Assembly: GCA_034521575.1 (NCBI GenBank)
Contig: JAXHMJ010000001.1
Coordinates: 1 to 64,000 of the forward strand
DNA from: a candidate division KSB1 bacterium
Lineage (GTDB): Bacteria; Zhuqueibacterota; Zhuqueibacteria; Residuimicrobiales; Krinioviventaceae
Length of the DNA: 64,000 bases
Reading direction: 5' to 3'
The position numbers were made by a program, and so were the translations under genes. Positions within the stretch are counted from its first letter, which is position 1. Each line of letters starts with the position of its first letter. The notes below the pieces were generated by a model. The model was not told the origin of the DNA and made no database searches. It saw only the letters and a list, made by a program, of their open reading frames with translations. This document shows positions 19,251 through 28,657 of this stretch, in pieces.

Positions 19251-20663
19251 ATGCATCGGCGGGAATTTATATCGAAAATGGCAATTTCTGCTCTTGGCAG
19301 TTTTATGTGTATCGGGTCCTGTGCAACTTTAAAACGTGAGCCTAATTTTGTTTTTATTTTAGTTGATGACCTGGGCTGGATGGATTTGGGATGTCAAGGC
19401 AGTTCCTTTTATGAAACACCGAATATTGACCGGCTTGCCGAGCAGGGCATGCGGTTCACTCAAGCCTATTCTGCATGTCCGGTTTGTTCACCGACACGAG
19501 CGGCTTTATTAACCGGCAAAGATACGGCCCGGCTGCAGTTTACCGGCCATATTACCCGGCACAAACGTCACCGCCATCCGGATAACAGCCGGATTATTCC
19601 GCCCGATGATCGTATGTACATCCGTCCGGCGGAAATCATAATTGCCGAGGCCCTCAAACCAGCAGGATATGCGTCAGCCAGCATTGGCAAATGGCACGTC
19701 GGACATGAACCGAAATATTGGCCCACTGAACAGGGATTTGATATCAATATTGCCGGATATACGCATGGGAGTCCACCGACATATTGGTCGCCGTACGAAA
19801 ACCCGGAAAAGGACTGGAACGCTGATATTCCCACATTAAAAGACGGAAAAAAAGGCGAATATTTAACCGATCGTTTGACCGATGAAGCGATTCAGTTTGT
19901 AAAGGACAATCAAAATCGTCCGTTTTTTCTGTATCTGTCTCATTATGCGGTCCATACACCGATGCAGGCACCCCGGAATTTGGTTGAGAAATACAAACAC
20001 AAGCTCAAGAGCGATCGTTCCCAAAAAAACGCTGTCTATGCAGCTATGATTGAAAATCTCGACCAAAATGTAGGACGCCTGCTGACATCATTGCAGGACC
20101 TGGAGTTGACGCAAGATACGGTGGTCATTTTTGCGAGCGACAATGGCGGTTTGTCCAAAGTTACCAACAACGCCCCGCTCCGCGCGGGCAAAGGTTATTT
20201 ATACGAAGGCGGTATTCGAGTCCCCATGGCTGTAAAATGGCCCGGCCATATACGTCCGGGTTCGATTTGCAGAGTTCCTGTGACCAGTGAAGATATCTAC
20301 CCCACGATGATGGAAATATCAGGCCAAGATTATCTATCAAATAATCTTGACGGAAAAAGTATTTTGCCGCTTTTATTGCAAACCGAACACTGGAAGGAAC
20401 GTGATTTATATTGGTATTATCCGCATTACAGTCCTCGAGCCAAAAATCCGGGAGCGGTTATTCGATCCGGAAACTGGAAGCTCATACAGCGTTATGACCC
20501 TCCTGGATTGGAACTATACGATTTGGAAAATGATCAGAGTGAACAATGTAATCTGGCTGAGCAGAAACCGCATCTTGCACATGAGTTGCAAACCAAACTG
20601 GTAAACTGGCTTGAATCTATTGACACAAAAATGCATACCCTAAACCCAAACTATAATAAATAG
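19251..20663 (+). CDS. S1-family sulfatase 2 (probable lipoprotein)
   Basis: A 470-residue formylglycine sulfatase. ATG 19251 is preceded at ideal distance by GAGAGGAGATC; the upstream in-frame ATG at 19233 overlaps that ribosome site and is rejected. The leader ends in a lipobox-like IGSC (Cys24). Asp39-Asp40 (FILVDDLGWMD) bind calcium. The modification motif is Cys79-S-P-T-Arg83 in PVCSPTRAALLTG, with GKWHVGHEP and FASDNGGL completing the active site. This is a different subgroup from sulfatases 1 and 4: it has CSPTR rather than CAP[AS]R, and a GHITRHKRH insert. The BNR/sialidase-like gene starts 10 bp downstream, indicating an operon. The sulfate position cleaved is unknown. Confidence 0.95.
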   Translation: MHRREFISKMAISALGSFMCIGSCATLKREPNFVFILVDDLGWMDLGCQGSSFYETPNIDRLAEQGMRFTQAYSACPVCSPTRAALLTGKDTARLQFTGHITRHKRHRHPDNSRIIPPDDRMYIRPAEIIIAEALKPAGYASASIGKWHVGHEPKYWPTEQGFDINIAGYTHGSPPTYWSPYENPEKDWNADIPTLKDGKKGEYLTDRLTDEAIQFVKDNQNRPFFLYLSHYAVHTPMQAPRNLVEKYKHKLKSDRSQKNAVYAAMIENLDQNVGRLLTSLQDLELTQDTVVIFASDNGGLSKVTNNAPLRAGKGYLYEGGIRVPMAVKWPGHIRPGSICRVPVTSEDIYPTMMEISGQDYLSNNLDGKSILPLLLQTEHWKERDLYWYYPHYSPRAKNPGAVIRSGNWKLIQRYDPPGLELYDLENDQSEQCNLAEQKPHLAHELQTKLVNWLESIDTKMHTLNPNYNK

Positions 20664-20673
20664 GAGACCGAAA

Positions 20674-21705
20674 ATGAAATTACTTTTTACATTATTAATG
20701 TTTGTTATTGGCGTCGGCCTGGCAGGCGCAGATTCTATTACAATCGAGTCTACAGAGTTTATATACAATGATGCGCCGTTTCCGGAATGTCATGCCTCAA
20801 CAATCGAGGAAACGCCAAAAGGATTGATAGCCGCCTGGTTCGGCGGGACTCATGAAAGGCATAAAGATGTGGGGATCTGGGTCTCACGAAAAATAAATAA
20901 TGAATGGACTGAACCGGTTGAGGTTGCCGATGGTGTACAACACGACAACAAACGCTATCCGTGCTGGAATCCTGTTCTGTATCAGGCGGAAAACGGACCG
21001 CTGTTGCTGTTTTACAAGGTAGGTCCCAGTCCACAAACATGGTGGGGTATGATCAAAACATCGCGTGATCATGGAACAACATGGTCACGAGCTTGCCGAT
21101 TGCCGGAAGATATTCTGGGGCCTATAAAAAACAAGCCGATCCTGCTGGACAATGGTGATTTGCTATGCCCCTCAAGTACCGAAGATGACGGTTGGAGGGT
21201 TCATTTGGAGCGAACACCGGATTTGGGGAGAACCTGGTCGCTTACAGGTCCCATCCATTCAGGGGAAACCTATAACGCCATTCAGCCCACAATTTTGATT
21301 CATCCCGGTGAGCGTCTGCAATTGCTTTGCCGAAGCCAATGCGGCTGGATTCTTGAGAGCTGGTCCAAGGATGCAGGAAAAAGCTGGAGTGAACTGCAAA
21401 CCACCCGTCTGCCCAATCCAAATTCCGGGATAGATGCGGTTACACTGGCAGACGGCCGGCATTTGCTCGTTTACAATCCAACCGGAGTGATCAAGGGAAC
21501 CCACAAAGGGGTGCGCTTTCCATTAAGCGTTGCAGTTTCTGCAGATGGAGTGGACTGGAATAAAATACTGGATTTGGAAACCGAAAAAGGTGAATATTCC
21601 TATCCGGCTGTTATACAAAGTCAGGACGGAAACATCCATATTACCTATACCTATAACCGAAAAAAAATTAAATATGTTGTTTTAAATCCTGGTAATAAGG
21701 AGTAG
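20674..21705 (+). CDS. Secreted BNR/sialidase-like beta-propeller hydrolase
   Basis: A 343-residue exported protein (leader ends VGLAGA) of the BNR_2/sialidase-like superfamily. Three Asp-box motifs (S-x-D-x-G-x-x-W type) are visible: SRDHGTTWS, TPDLGRTWS and SKDAGKSWS. The strongly conserved AAWFGGTHERHKDVGIW segment lies near residue 55. A six-bladed propeller is expected. True sialidases need an Arg triad and a Tyr/Glu pair, which I cannot confirm, so the substrate is probably not sialic acid. Proteins of this type are common in plant- and algal-glycan loci with unassigned glycosidase roles. ATG 20674 has TAGGAG upstream, and the aldolase gene follows after 7 bp. Confidence 0.82.
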   Translation: MKLLFTLLMFVIGVGLAGADSITIESTEFIYNDAPFPECHASTIEETPKGLIAAWFGGTHERHKDVGIWVSRKINNEWTEPVEVADGVQHDNKRYPCWNPVLYQAENGPLLLFYKVGPSPQTWWGMIKTSRDHGTTWSRACRLPEDILGPIKNKPILLDNGDLLCPSSTEDDGWRVHLERTPDLGRTWSLTGPIHSGETYNAIQPTILIHPGERLQLLCRSQCGWILESWSKDAGKSWSELQTTRLPNPNSGIDAVTLADGRHLLVYNPTGVIKGTHKGVRFPLSVAVSADGVDWNKILDLETEKGEYSYPAVIQSQDGNIHITYTYNRKKIKYVVLNPGNKE

Positions 21706-21712
21706 ACATATC

Positions 21713-22657
21713 TTGAACCATCAAAACATAAACAGGTCAGCAAAAAACAGGTTCCCGGACGGCGTGTGGCCTACCATGATTACACCGTTTACGAGCAGCA
21801 ACAAAATCGACTATTCTGCATTGGAAGCGATAATCGAGTGGTATGTCGATCATAAAATCGACGGTTTGTTTGCCGTGTGTCAATCCAGTGAGATGTTTGA
21901 TTTGTCACTTGAGGAACGTACTGCTTTGGCAACCTTTGTAAAAAATCACGCGCCGTCGCATATTCCGGTGATTGCTTCTGGTCACGTCTCTGATACCATT
22001 GAGGGACAAATCCGTGAACTTGAAAAAATAGCGGAAACCGGGATCGACGCGTTTGTTTTGGTCACCAATCGATTGGCGCGTAAAGATGAATCTGATGCAT
22101 GCTGGAAAGCCAATCTGCAGAAAATTCTTGATCATATTCCCGATTCAATCCCTTTGGGACTTTATGAATGTCCGTTTCCCTATAAGCGTATGTTATCCAT
22201 AGAGTTGTTGGAATGGGTGGTGTCTACGGGACGGTTTTATTTTTTAAAGGACACCAGTTGTGATGAACGTATATTAAATGAACGGTTAACGCTGTTAAAC
22301 GGGACTCGATTAAAGCTTTATAACGCCAATTCGGCCACTTTATACACCAGTCTGAAAGTGGGCGCCTCCGGCTACAGCGGTGTGATGGCCAATTTTCATC
22401 CCGAGCTGTATGTCAAAGGACTGAAATTGTTCCAAACATCATCTGCCGATGCGGAGTACTGTTTTCACTTTCTAAGTGTGGCATCTCTAATTGAATATCA
22501 GTTTTATCCGGTGAATGCAAAATATCATTTACAGAGAGAAGGCCTGCCGGTTCAGCTGTTTTCACGGGTAAAGGATCAAAACAGGTTTACAGCCGGTCAA
22601 AAACTGGAAGTCGAACAGTTAAGGAATGTGTCCAATAAAATGCAAAGCTTTTTTTAA
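21713..22657 (+). CDS. DHDPS/N-acetylneuraminate-lyase-family aldolase
   Basis: A 314-residue class I aldolase-type TIM barrel without a signal peptide, so cytoplasmic. The Schiff-base Lys179 lies in YFLKDTSCD and the conserved Tyr151 in GLYECPFPY. The N-terminal barrel entry is WPTMITPFTSS. Family members cleave or dehydrate 2-keto-3-deoxy sugar acids, N-acetylneuraminate or related compounds. Given a sugar-acid dehydratase and a lactonase in the window, 2-keto-3-deoxy-sugar-acid cleavage to pyruvate plus an aldehyde is the best guess (inference). The usual GTTGE phosphate/carboxylate-binding segment is changed to CQSSEM, which argues against lysine biosynthesis. Start TTG 21713 has AAGGAG 10 bp upstream, and the preceding gene ends 7 bp before it. 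Confidence 0.87.
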   Translation: MNHQNINRSAKNRFPDGVWPTMITPFTSSNKIDYSALEAIIEWYVDHKIDGLFAVCQSSEMFDLSLEERTALATFVKNHAPSHIPVIASGHVSDTIEGQIRELEKIAETGIDAFVLVTNRLARKDESDACWKANLQKILDHIPDSIPLGLYECPFPYKRMLSIELLEWVVSTGRFYFLKDTSCDERILNERLTLLNGTRLKLYNANSATLYTSLKVGASGYSGVMANFHPELYVKGLKLFQTSSADAEYCFHFLSVASLIEYQFYPVNAKYHLQREGLPVQLFSRVKDQNRFTAGQKLEVEQLRNVSNKMQSFF

Positions 22658-22669
22658 AATCAAAAATTC

Positions 22670-23458
22670 ATGAAAAAAATATGCTTTTATACTGTTTTGC
22701 TGGTTTTTTCTTTCCAGACCGCAGGACAAGAATTAAAAAAAATTGCTGAATATCTAATTCCTGAAGCCCGCCAAGGTGTGGCAGTCGATCAAAATTATAT
22801 TTATGGGATTGGCACGCGGCAAATTGCAAAGTATGAGAAGGAGACCGGTAAATATGTTCAAAAATGGTGTGAAAACGAAAACGGTCCCATACTTCATCTC
22901 GACAGCGGAGTCATCGTTGAAGACAAACTGTATTGCGCCCATTCCAACTATCCAGATATACCCATGACAAGCTCTGTGGAGATTTGGGATACACGCAAGC
23001 TGCAGCATGTCGGATCGCACAGTTTTGGAATATACCGGGGGTCTTGTACCTGGATTGATCGTTACAGGCAGTGCTGGTGGGCGGTATTCGCCCATTATGA
23101 TAAATTTCAACAACGAACCGGTAAAAACAACCGATGGACAACGCTGGTTCAGTTCAATAATGAATGGCAGGAACGGCAATCTTGGGTGTTTCCGGATTCT
23201 CTGTTAAATTACTTTCGTCCCATGAGCAACTCTGGCGGCTCCTGGGGGCGCGACGGGTATCTTTACTGCACCGGTCATGATTCTGCTGTCGTCTATGTAT
23301 TAAAGCTCCCGGACGCCGGATCGGTTTTAAAATGGGTGGACACACTTTCTTTGGATAATCGGGGACAGGGACTGGCCTGGGACCGGACTCATAAGAGCAG
23401 GTTGTATTGGATCAACCGGATTAAGGAAACTGTAGGGTGTTCTGTCTTGTTTAAATAA
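22670..23458 (+). CDS. Secreted protein of unknown function, propeller-like
   Basis: A 262-residue protein with a clear signal peptide (FYTVLLVFSFQTAGQ). I do not recognise a named family. Short beta-rich repeats such as GVAVDQNYIYGIG, GVIVEDKLYCAHSNYP, RDGYLYCTGHDSAVVYVL and GQGLAWDRTHKSRLYWI suggest a small six-bladed propeller of the YncE/SMP-30/LVIVD kind. It is rich in Trp and Cys for its size. It starts 12 bp after the aldolase gene with no obvious ribosome site, which suggests translational coupling. A binding or accessory role for oligosaccharides is possible, but no catalytic residues can be named. Confidence 0.7.
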   Translation: MKKICFYTVLLVFSFQTAGQELKKIAEYLIPEARQGVAVDQNYIYGIGTRQIAKYEKETGKYVQKWCENENGPILHLDSGVIVEDKLYCAHSNYPDIPMTSSVEIWDTRKLQHVGSHSFGIYRGSCTWIDRYRQCWWAVFAHYDKFQQRTGKNNRWTTLVQFNNEWQERQSWVFPDSLLNYFRPMSNSGGSWGRDGYLYCTGHDSAVVYVLKLPDAGSVLKWVDTLSLDNRGQGLAWDRTHKSRLYWINRIKETVGCSVLFK

Positions 23459-23537
23459 CCCAAGTTTTGCCTTTGATGAATAGGAAATGTTGTATAATGA
23501 AATACCATAACTTTTAAAGTGTCATCTAATAAGAAAT

Positions 23538-24980
23538 ATGAGGTATGGTGTATCATTTTTGTTACTGTTTGTTTGTGCCGGAGCAATGTTTGGTCAGATG
23601 GAACAGTTCGAGTCATTAGAAAACATCGGACAGCTTCAATTCCGCCGCTCGGAAACTATTTTAGCTTCAAGATGGGGGCTTCAGTTTAACAAATATGCCG
23701 TGCCCGATCTGGAGATCATGCTGAATCGCATTGCAGACAGCGGAGTGAAATGGGCTCGGGTTCAAACAGATGGATATGCCGTTGAGCCTGAACAGGGATA
23801 TTATAACTGGTCTGTCCTGGATTCTGTTGTACACGGATTGAAGAAACGAAAAATAGCGCTCTTTATTACATTTGATCAGAAAGCTTTAGGGGAATGGGAA
23901 AACCAGGAAAAACCGTTAAATCCTAATTTAACAGAATTGTGGTTAAGGTATGTAACAAAACTGGTATCCCGATATCAGAGTCAGGTTCAGCATTGGGAGA
24001 TTCTCAATGAACCCAAACTCAATGCCAACTATGCCCGATTGGTCATTCGCGCGTCTAAGACTATTAAAGAAATCGATCCAGAGGCCAGGATTTTGGCTGG
24101 GTCACTGGCCCGCATGGATGTGGAGGGATTAAAAGAAATCCTTGAGCGCGGGATCGGACCACACACTGATGTAATCACCTATCATCCCTATAATGAATTT
24201 CCGGAATCTGTAAAATACCCGTTTTATGTCCCTGTAAAAACACCTCAACAATATATGCGGAGCGGCCATTCACTTTCGGATTTGCAAACAGTGTTGAGCC
24301 GTGAAAATCAACCGATCGAATTATGGCAGGGTGAATGCGGCTATCCCTCATCAGCTAACAGTTCAAGCTGGCAGGGACGCGGACCCTGGGGTGAAAATAT
24401 CCAGGCCAAATGGTTGTTGCGACGATTTTTGATTGATCTTTCGCAGGATATTCCGGTATCTGTTTGTTTTATTCTTCGGGAACCCCAGGAAGGCGAACGA
24501 ATCAATGCCAAAGGGTTGCTGCATCATGGAACGATGCAAGCCAAGCCCGCCTACCGAGCTCTGCAGCATTTGACTCGACTCTTTGATCAGGATTTGAATC
24601 AGGCTCATGATATCCAATCCGACATTCAAGTAATTGATAACGGTTGCTTCTATGGAGTGAGAGGCAAATATCCTGAAAGCTTTGGCACACCGTATTCTAA
24701 AGCAAAAGCGCCGACACCTATTGAACGATTCGCTGTAAGCGGAAAGGGCGGGCCGGCGATTGTCTATTGGCTCCCGTGGCGAATGCAAGAAATTATTCGT
24801 CCGGCACAAATTCATTTCAAGCTTAGAACAGAGATTGATGAACCGGTATTGGTTGATTTGCTGACCGGTAATATCTATGAAATAAAATACGAGAAAACAA
24901 ATAATTTTATTCAGTTTTTAGCTATTCCACTTACGGATTATCCTCTGCTGATTATTGACAAAAAGCGCGTGATAGAATGA
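23538..24980 (+). CDS. Secreted clan GH-A glycoside hydrolase (GH39-like)
   Basis: A 480-residue exported protein (leader LLLFVCAGAMFGQ) with a (beta/alpha)8 barrel of clan GH-A, a retaining mechanism. The acid/base is Glu158 in HWEILNEPKL. The probable nucleophile is Glu266 in ELWQGECGYPS. Early strands WARVQTDGYAVEPEQGYYNW are typical of GH39 and relatives, and a small beta-domain follows the barrel (after about residue 400). GH39 includes beta-xylosidases and iduronidases, but the family number is by eye. The ribosome site is weak. It stands between the propeller-like protein and a 230-bp gap carrying a truncated gene start. Confidence 0.8.
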   Translation: MRYGVSFLLLFVCAGAMFGQMEQFESLENIGQLQFRRSETILASRWGLQFNKYAVPDLEIMLNRIADSGVKWARVQTDGYAVEPEQGYYNWSVLDSVVHGLKKRKIALFITFDQKALGEWENQEKPLNPNLTELWLRYVTKLVSRYQSQVQHWEILNEPKLNANYARLVIRASKTIKEIDPEARILAGSLARMDVEGLKEILERGIGPHTDVITYHPYNEFPESVKYPFYVPVKTPQQYMRSGHSLSDLQTVLSRENQPIELWQGECGYPSSANSSSWQGRGPWGENIQAKWLLRRFLIDLSQDIPVSVCFILREPQEGERINAKGLLHHGTMQAKPAYRALQHLTRLFDQDLNQAHDIQSDIQVIDNGCFYGVRGKYPESFGTPYSKAKAPTPIERFAVSGKGGPAIVYWLPWRMQEIIRPAQIHFKLRTEIDEPVLVDLLTGNIYEIKYEKTNNFIQFLAIPLTDYPLLIIDKKRVIE

Positions 24981-25002
24981 ATGCTAGATAGTGAGGAAAA
25001 AG

Positions 25003-25044
25003 ATGAAAATTAAAAAATATTTAATATTAAGCTTTGATTTATAA
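25003..25044 (+). pseudogene. Truncated gene start (14-codon stub)
   Basis: In the 231-bp gap between the GH-A hydrolase and sulfatase 3, GTGAGGAA is followed by ATG and the peptide MKIKKYLILSFDL then TAA. A ribosome site plus a basic-hydrophobic start like a signal peptide suggests the 5' end of a lost gene. The rest of the gap is AT-rich and holds nothing I recognise. This is weak evidence; chance is possible. Confidence 0.25.
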
Positions 25045-25211
25045 TATTTTTTTAATGATAACAGGAACCCCCAAATGAAACGTTTTTAATTATTTTTTAT
25101 TATAACTGGGACGGTACAGTTAAAAAACTGAAACAAACGAAAAAAGACAAAGCCGTAATCCGATTTTTCATCCGTTGTAGCTGCAATGAATAAAAGGATA
25201 AGGAGATGTCC

Positions 25212-26687
25212 ATGCAAAACACGAATCGATTTTTTGCGACGCGACGTAGATTTCTAAGAGATGCGAGCCTTTCCCTTTTGACTCTGGCAATTACAGGTTG
25301 TTCGGAATCAAGATTAGAAAGAAAAAAGCCCAATATCATTTTCATCATGACCGACGACCAGGGGCCCTGGGCATGGGGCATTAGCGGAAATAAAGATGCT
25401 TACACGCCCAATCTGGACTCACTGGCAAAGCAAGGTGCTTACGTAAAGAACTGTTTTTCTACATGTCCGGTGTGCAGTCCGGCGCGCGCCTCTCTCATGA
25501 CCAGCCGATATGCATCAGAGTGCGGCATTCCTGATTACATTTCGCGCGATCAACCTGATTTGGGGCTTGATTCTGAATTTGTGACATGGCCCGAGGTTTT
25601 TTCCGATCATGGTTATGCAACCGCCCTGGTTGGCAAATGGCATCTCGGAGCACGGGATCGATATCATCCCAGCCGGTTCGGCTATCAGGAATTTACCGGA
25701 TTTCGTGCGGGCGGCCGGGTTTCAAAAGATCCTGAAATTGAGATAGACGGAGAGATAAAAAAGGTGAGCGGCTATACCCCTGATATACTCACAGACCATG
25801 CCCTGGATTTCATAAAAAGAAAACAGGAAAAGCCTTTTCTGCTTTCGCTGCATTTCTGGGCACCGCACGCCAATAATGGTAATTACACAGCGGACGGTGA
25901 CCGAACATGGCTGCCGGTGCGAGATGAAATCTGGAACCGTTTCAAGGAAATGCAACCAAAATTGCCGCAAACAGACATCAATGGACTGGATGTCGAGCGC
26001 ACCAAACGCATGATGCGGGAGTATCTGGCAAGCATTGCCGCTGTGGATCGTAATATCAAGCGTGTGGTTGATACATTGAATAATCTTGGTTTGACTGGAA
26101 ATACAGTCATTATCTTCACGGCTGACCAGGGATTCAACATGGGACATAATGGCATCTGGCACAAGGGCAATGGGAAATGGCTTTTGAAAAGCAATCCCAA
26201 CAAACCGCGGCCGAATTTGTACGACAATTCCATGCGCACTCCGACTCTGGTATACTGGCCGAAAACAATAAAACCGGGTACGATCGTAGAACAAAACATC
26301 ACGAATCTGGACTGGTATCCCACACTGCTGTCAATGGCCGGATTGCCAGTCCCGGAAAACACAATCATCCGCGGCAACAATTTCTTTCCGTTGTTACGTG
26401 GCCGCGATATTGAATGGGAAAATGACGTGTTTGGTCAATACGATATGTGGGAATGGCACCAGACAGGCGCCGACCTGCGCACATATCGCACCAATCGGTA
26501 CAAGTTGATACGCGATTTTGAACATCCCGACAAAGATGAATTTTATGATTTAATCAATGATCCTGAGGAAAGGAATAATTTAATAGATTCTAAAAATTCG
26601 GAGGTCAGACAGGCCATTGAGGCTTTGCAAAAACAAATGAATGGAAAAATGAAAGAAATTGACGATCCACGTTGTGAAACATTTTAG
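25212..26687 (+). CDS. S1-family sulfatase 3 (lipoprotein)
   Basis: A 491-residue formylglycine sulfatase. AAGGAG sits 6 bp before ATG 25212; the ATG at 25206 directly abuts it and is a poor start. The leader has RRRF followed by LAITGC, a lipobox with Cys30. Asp48-Asp49 lie in FIMTDDQGPW. The modification motif is Cys88-S-P-A-Arg92 (CPVCSPARASLMTS). GKWHLGARDRYHPSRFG and FTADQGFNMGHNG are the remaining active-site segments; the DQG form of the last motif differs from the DNG of the other three sulfatases, marking a separate S1 subfamily that probably cleaves a different sulfate position. Surface or periplasmic location is inferred from the lipobox. Confidence 0.95.
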   Translation: MQNTNRFFATRRRFLRDASLSLLTLAITGCSESRLERKKPNIIFIMTDDQGPWAWGISGNKDAYTPNLDSLAKQGAYVKNCFSTCPVCSPARASLMTSRYASECGIPDYISRDQPDLGLDSEFVTWPEVFSDHGYATALVGKWHLGARDRYHPSRFGYQEFTGFRAGGRVSKDPEIEIDGEIKKVSGYTPDILTDHALDFIKRKQEKPFLLSLHFWAPHANNGNYTADGDRTWLPVRDEIWNRFKEMQPKLPQTDINGLDVERTKRMMREYLASIAAVDRNIKRVVDTLNNLGLTGNTVIIFTADQGFNMGHNGIWHKGNGKWLLKSNPNKPRPNLYDNSMRTPTLVYWPKTIKPGTIVEQNITNLDWYPTLLSMAGLPVPENTIIRGNNFFPLLRGRDIEWENDVFGQYDMWEWHQTGADLRTYRTNRYKLIRDFEHPDKDEFYDLINDPEERNNLIDSKNSEVRQAIEALQKQMNGKMKEIDDPRCETF

Positions 26688-26759
26688 TGCAACATATTTA
26701 TTGCTCTATTCTAAATTAGGAAAATTAAGGTGAGAATATGTTTTTTAGGAGGCGTTCGA

Positions 26760-28337
26760 ATGAAAAAATATGTCCTATTGATATTATTCTGTTTATTAGG
26801 TACTATGATTTCTGCTCAAGAACGAGACAAGGCCTTGGAGCAGGCTGAAGCATCCTCAAAGATAGCCGGCTATTCGTTGAGCAAGGTTCAACGATGGCTG
26901 TATGAAAAAGCACTGCCGGCCATTGATAAAGAAACCGGTCTTTATATTGCGGACGGTCACTGGAATTACCGGGATACGGCAGCGGACTGCTATCCGTTCT
27001 TCACCTGGGCGGCCTGGGCTACGGATCAGGAGGTGTTGAACCATGAGGTTCGTTCCGTTTTGGATGCCGAACAACAACTGTGTAACCATGTGGACCGAAT
27101 TCCGGTGCCCTATGATCTCAAGGAAAAGAAAAAAATCATTCTCGATTATGACGAGATGATGTTCCAGGCTTCGGAATATGTCAAGGACGGCCTGATCGCC
27201 ATCGTGGAAGTGACCGGCGATGATGAATGGCTGGACCGCATGCGGGCCATTGAAGATGATATCTGGAAACATGCCCGTATTCAAACAAAGTTTGGCAAAA
27301 TTCCTTCCAAAAATGTCGAAGTGAATGGAGAGCAAATTCAGGCGTTAACCCGACTGTTTACAATGACCGGTGAAGAGAAATATTTGCACAATGCAGAACG
27401 GCTGGCGGATTATTATCTATCGGATATGGAATGGGTCCCCAGCCGGCTGCGAGATCATGGGTGTGAAATTATCGGCGGACTGGGTTTGCTGCTGGCCGTC
27501 GAGTCAGTTCATTATCCCGAAAAAGCAAATGCATATGCCGCGCGAATTAAAACGATGTTTGAAACCATTCTGAAAAAGGGAACCAATAAACATGGATTTA
27601 TGTATGATCAAATGCCGTCAAATAATTCGAAAGATACGCAGAAACTCAGCGACGGGTGGGGATATAATTATGTGGGTTTTCTGGATTATGATATGGCCAC
27701 TGAAAACGAGTATTTTACTCCTTTTGTAAAAAACGTACTGGACAACATCATGAACCCGGCTTATCGAAACTATCGATGGGAACGTTCCATAGACGGATTT
27801 GCTGATTCCATTGAAGGTGCCTTGTATTTGCTGAACCGAATTCCGGTCGCAAATGGCTTTACCTGGGTTGAGCGGGAAATGGCAAATCATGTCGTTTTTG
27901 CAGATGCCCCTCTTAAAACAGCGCTGATCTCTGGGGAACCATGAAGCTGCAATCCAATGCGGTACGTACGGTGATTATGCACGCCTTGATGCATACACAA
28001 GGGGTTCTTGCCAGGCCCTGGGAAACCGGTATACAACTGGGGGCAGCGCCCTACCAGGATGGGATAGTGATCGTCTTGCAAGCTCAAACCCCCTGGCAGG
28101 GAATTCTGGAATTTGACAGACCGCGTCACAGACTTTATATGGGATTCCATAAAGACTGGCCGCGTATGAATACACTACCCGAATGGTATACGGTTGAACC
28201 GGAACGAAACTATTCTGTTACAATCTGGAAAACAGGAACCTGAAATCTATACCGGAGCACAGCTGCATCGGGGCCTGTCTGTAACACTTGATCAAAATCA
28301 GAAACTGATTATCGAGGTACACAACAAGACTCCTTGA
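26760..28337 (+). CDS. Secreted alpha/alpha-barrel protein with C-terminal beta-domain, function unassigned (two frameshifts)
   Basis: Reconstructed protein of about 525 residues. ATG 26760 has TAGGAGG 7 bp upstream; the frame opens earlier, at GTG 26730. Signal peptide LLILFCLLGTMISAQ. The main domain is helical with aromatic-rich repeats (HWNYRDTAADCYPFFTWAAW, GWGYNYVGFLDYD, SIEGALYLLNRIP), typical of (alpha/alpha)6 toroids used by many hydrolases and lyases; I cannot give a family. A beta-sandwich follows (WQGILEFDRPRHRLYMG, then EPEIYTGAQLHRGLSVTLD). The frame slips by one missing base near 27935-27945 and by one extra base near 28222-28240. The true end is TGA 28335-28337, beyond the apparent stop at 28243. 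Candidate uronyl hydrolase or lyase by fold only. Confidence 0.7.
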
Positions 28338-28440
28338 TAAATAACCTATGTATCAAAGCACAGAATCATCGTCATTGCTGTTTGAAACGACTCTATATTC
28401 AACATCATTATAGCTCCCACATGAAAGGGAAAAATATTTT

Positions 28441-28620
28441 ATGATAACAGGACCGCTTTTGATTTTAATATTGCTAATTGCCGTGGTCTTTATTGTTTTG
28501 GCTACATCCAGATTCAGCATACACCCGTTTGTCGTTTTACTGGCAGCCTGTTTCCTGGTTGCTCTATCGGCCGGGATGCCGCTGATCAATATTATATCGT
28601 ATAGAATTAATAACTGTTAA
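28441..28620 (+). pseudogene. Truncated GntP-family gluconate permease (N-terminal stub)
   Basis: A 59-codon frame, ATG 28441 to TAA 28618-28620, with GAAAGGGA upstream. The first about 52 residues (MITGPLLILILLIAVVFIVL, then TSRFSIHPFVVLLAACF and SAGMPLINII) match the start of GntP gluconate:H+ symporters, which are about 450 residues long. The sequence then breaks into unrelated residues and stops, and the next gene starts 37 bp later, so the remaining 85-90 percent is absent. No single indel can restore it, so this is a genuine deletion remnant. It indicates the locus once carried a sugar-acid permease, consistent with an aldonate branch. Confidence 0.7.
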
Positions 28621-28657
28621 TCAAAAAAATAGTGATAAATTGTAAAGGAGAAATAAG

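Noticed and set aside
20674-21705. True sialidase (GH33)
   Set aside because: Asp boxes are present, but the Arg triad and catalytic Tyr/Glu could not be confirmed and no sialic-acid genes accompany it.
21713-22657. Dihydrodipicolinate synthase for lysine synthesis (dapA)
   Set aside because: The GTTGE-type segment is replaced by CQSSEM, and the gene sits within a carbohydrate operon.
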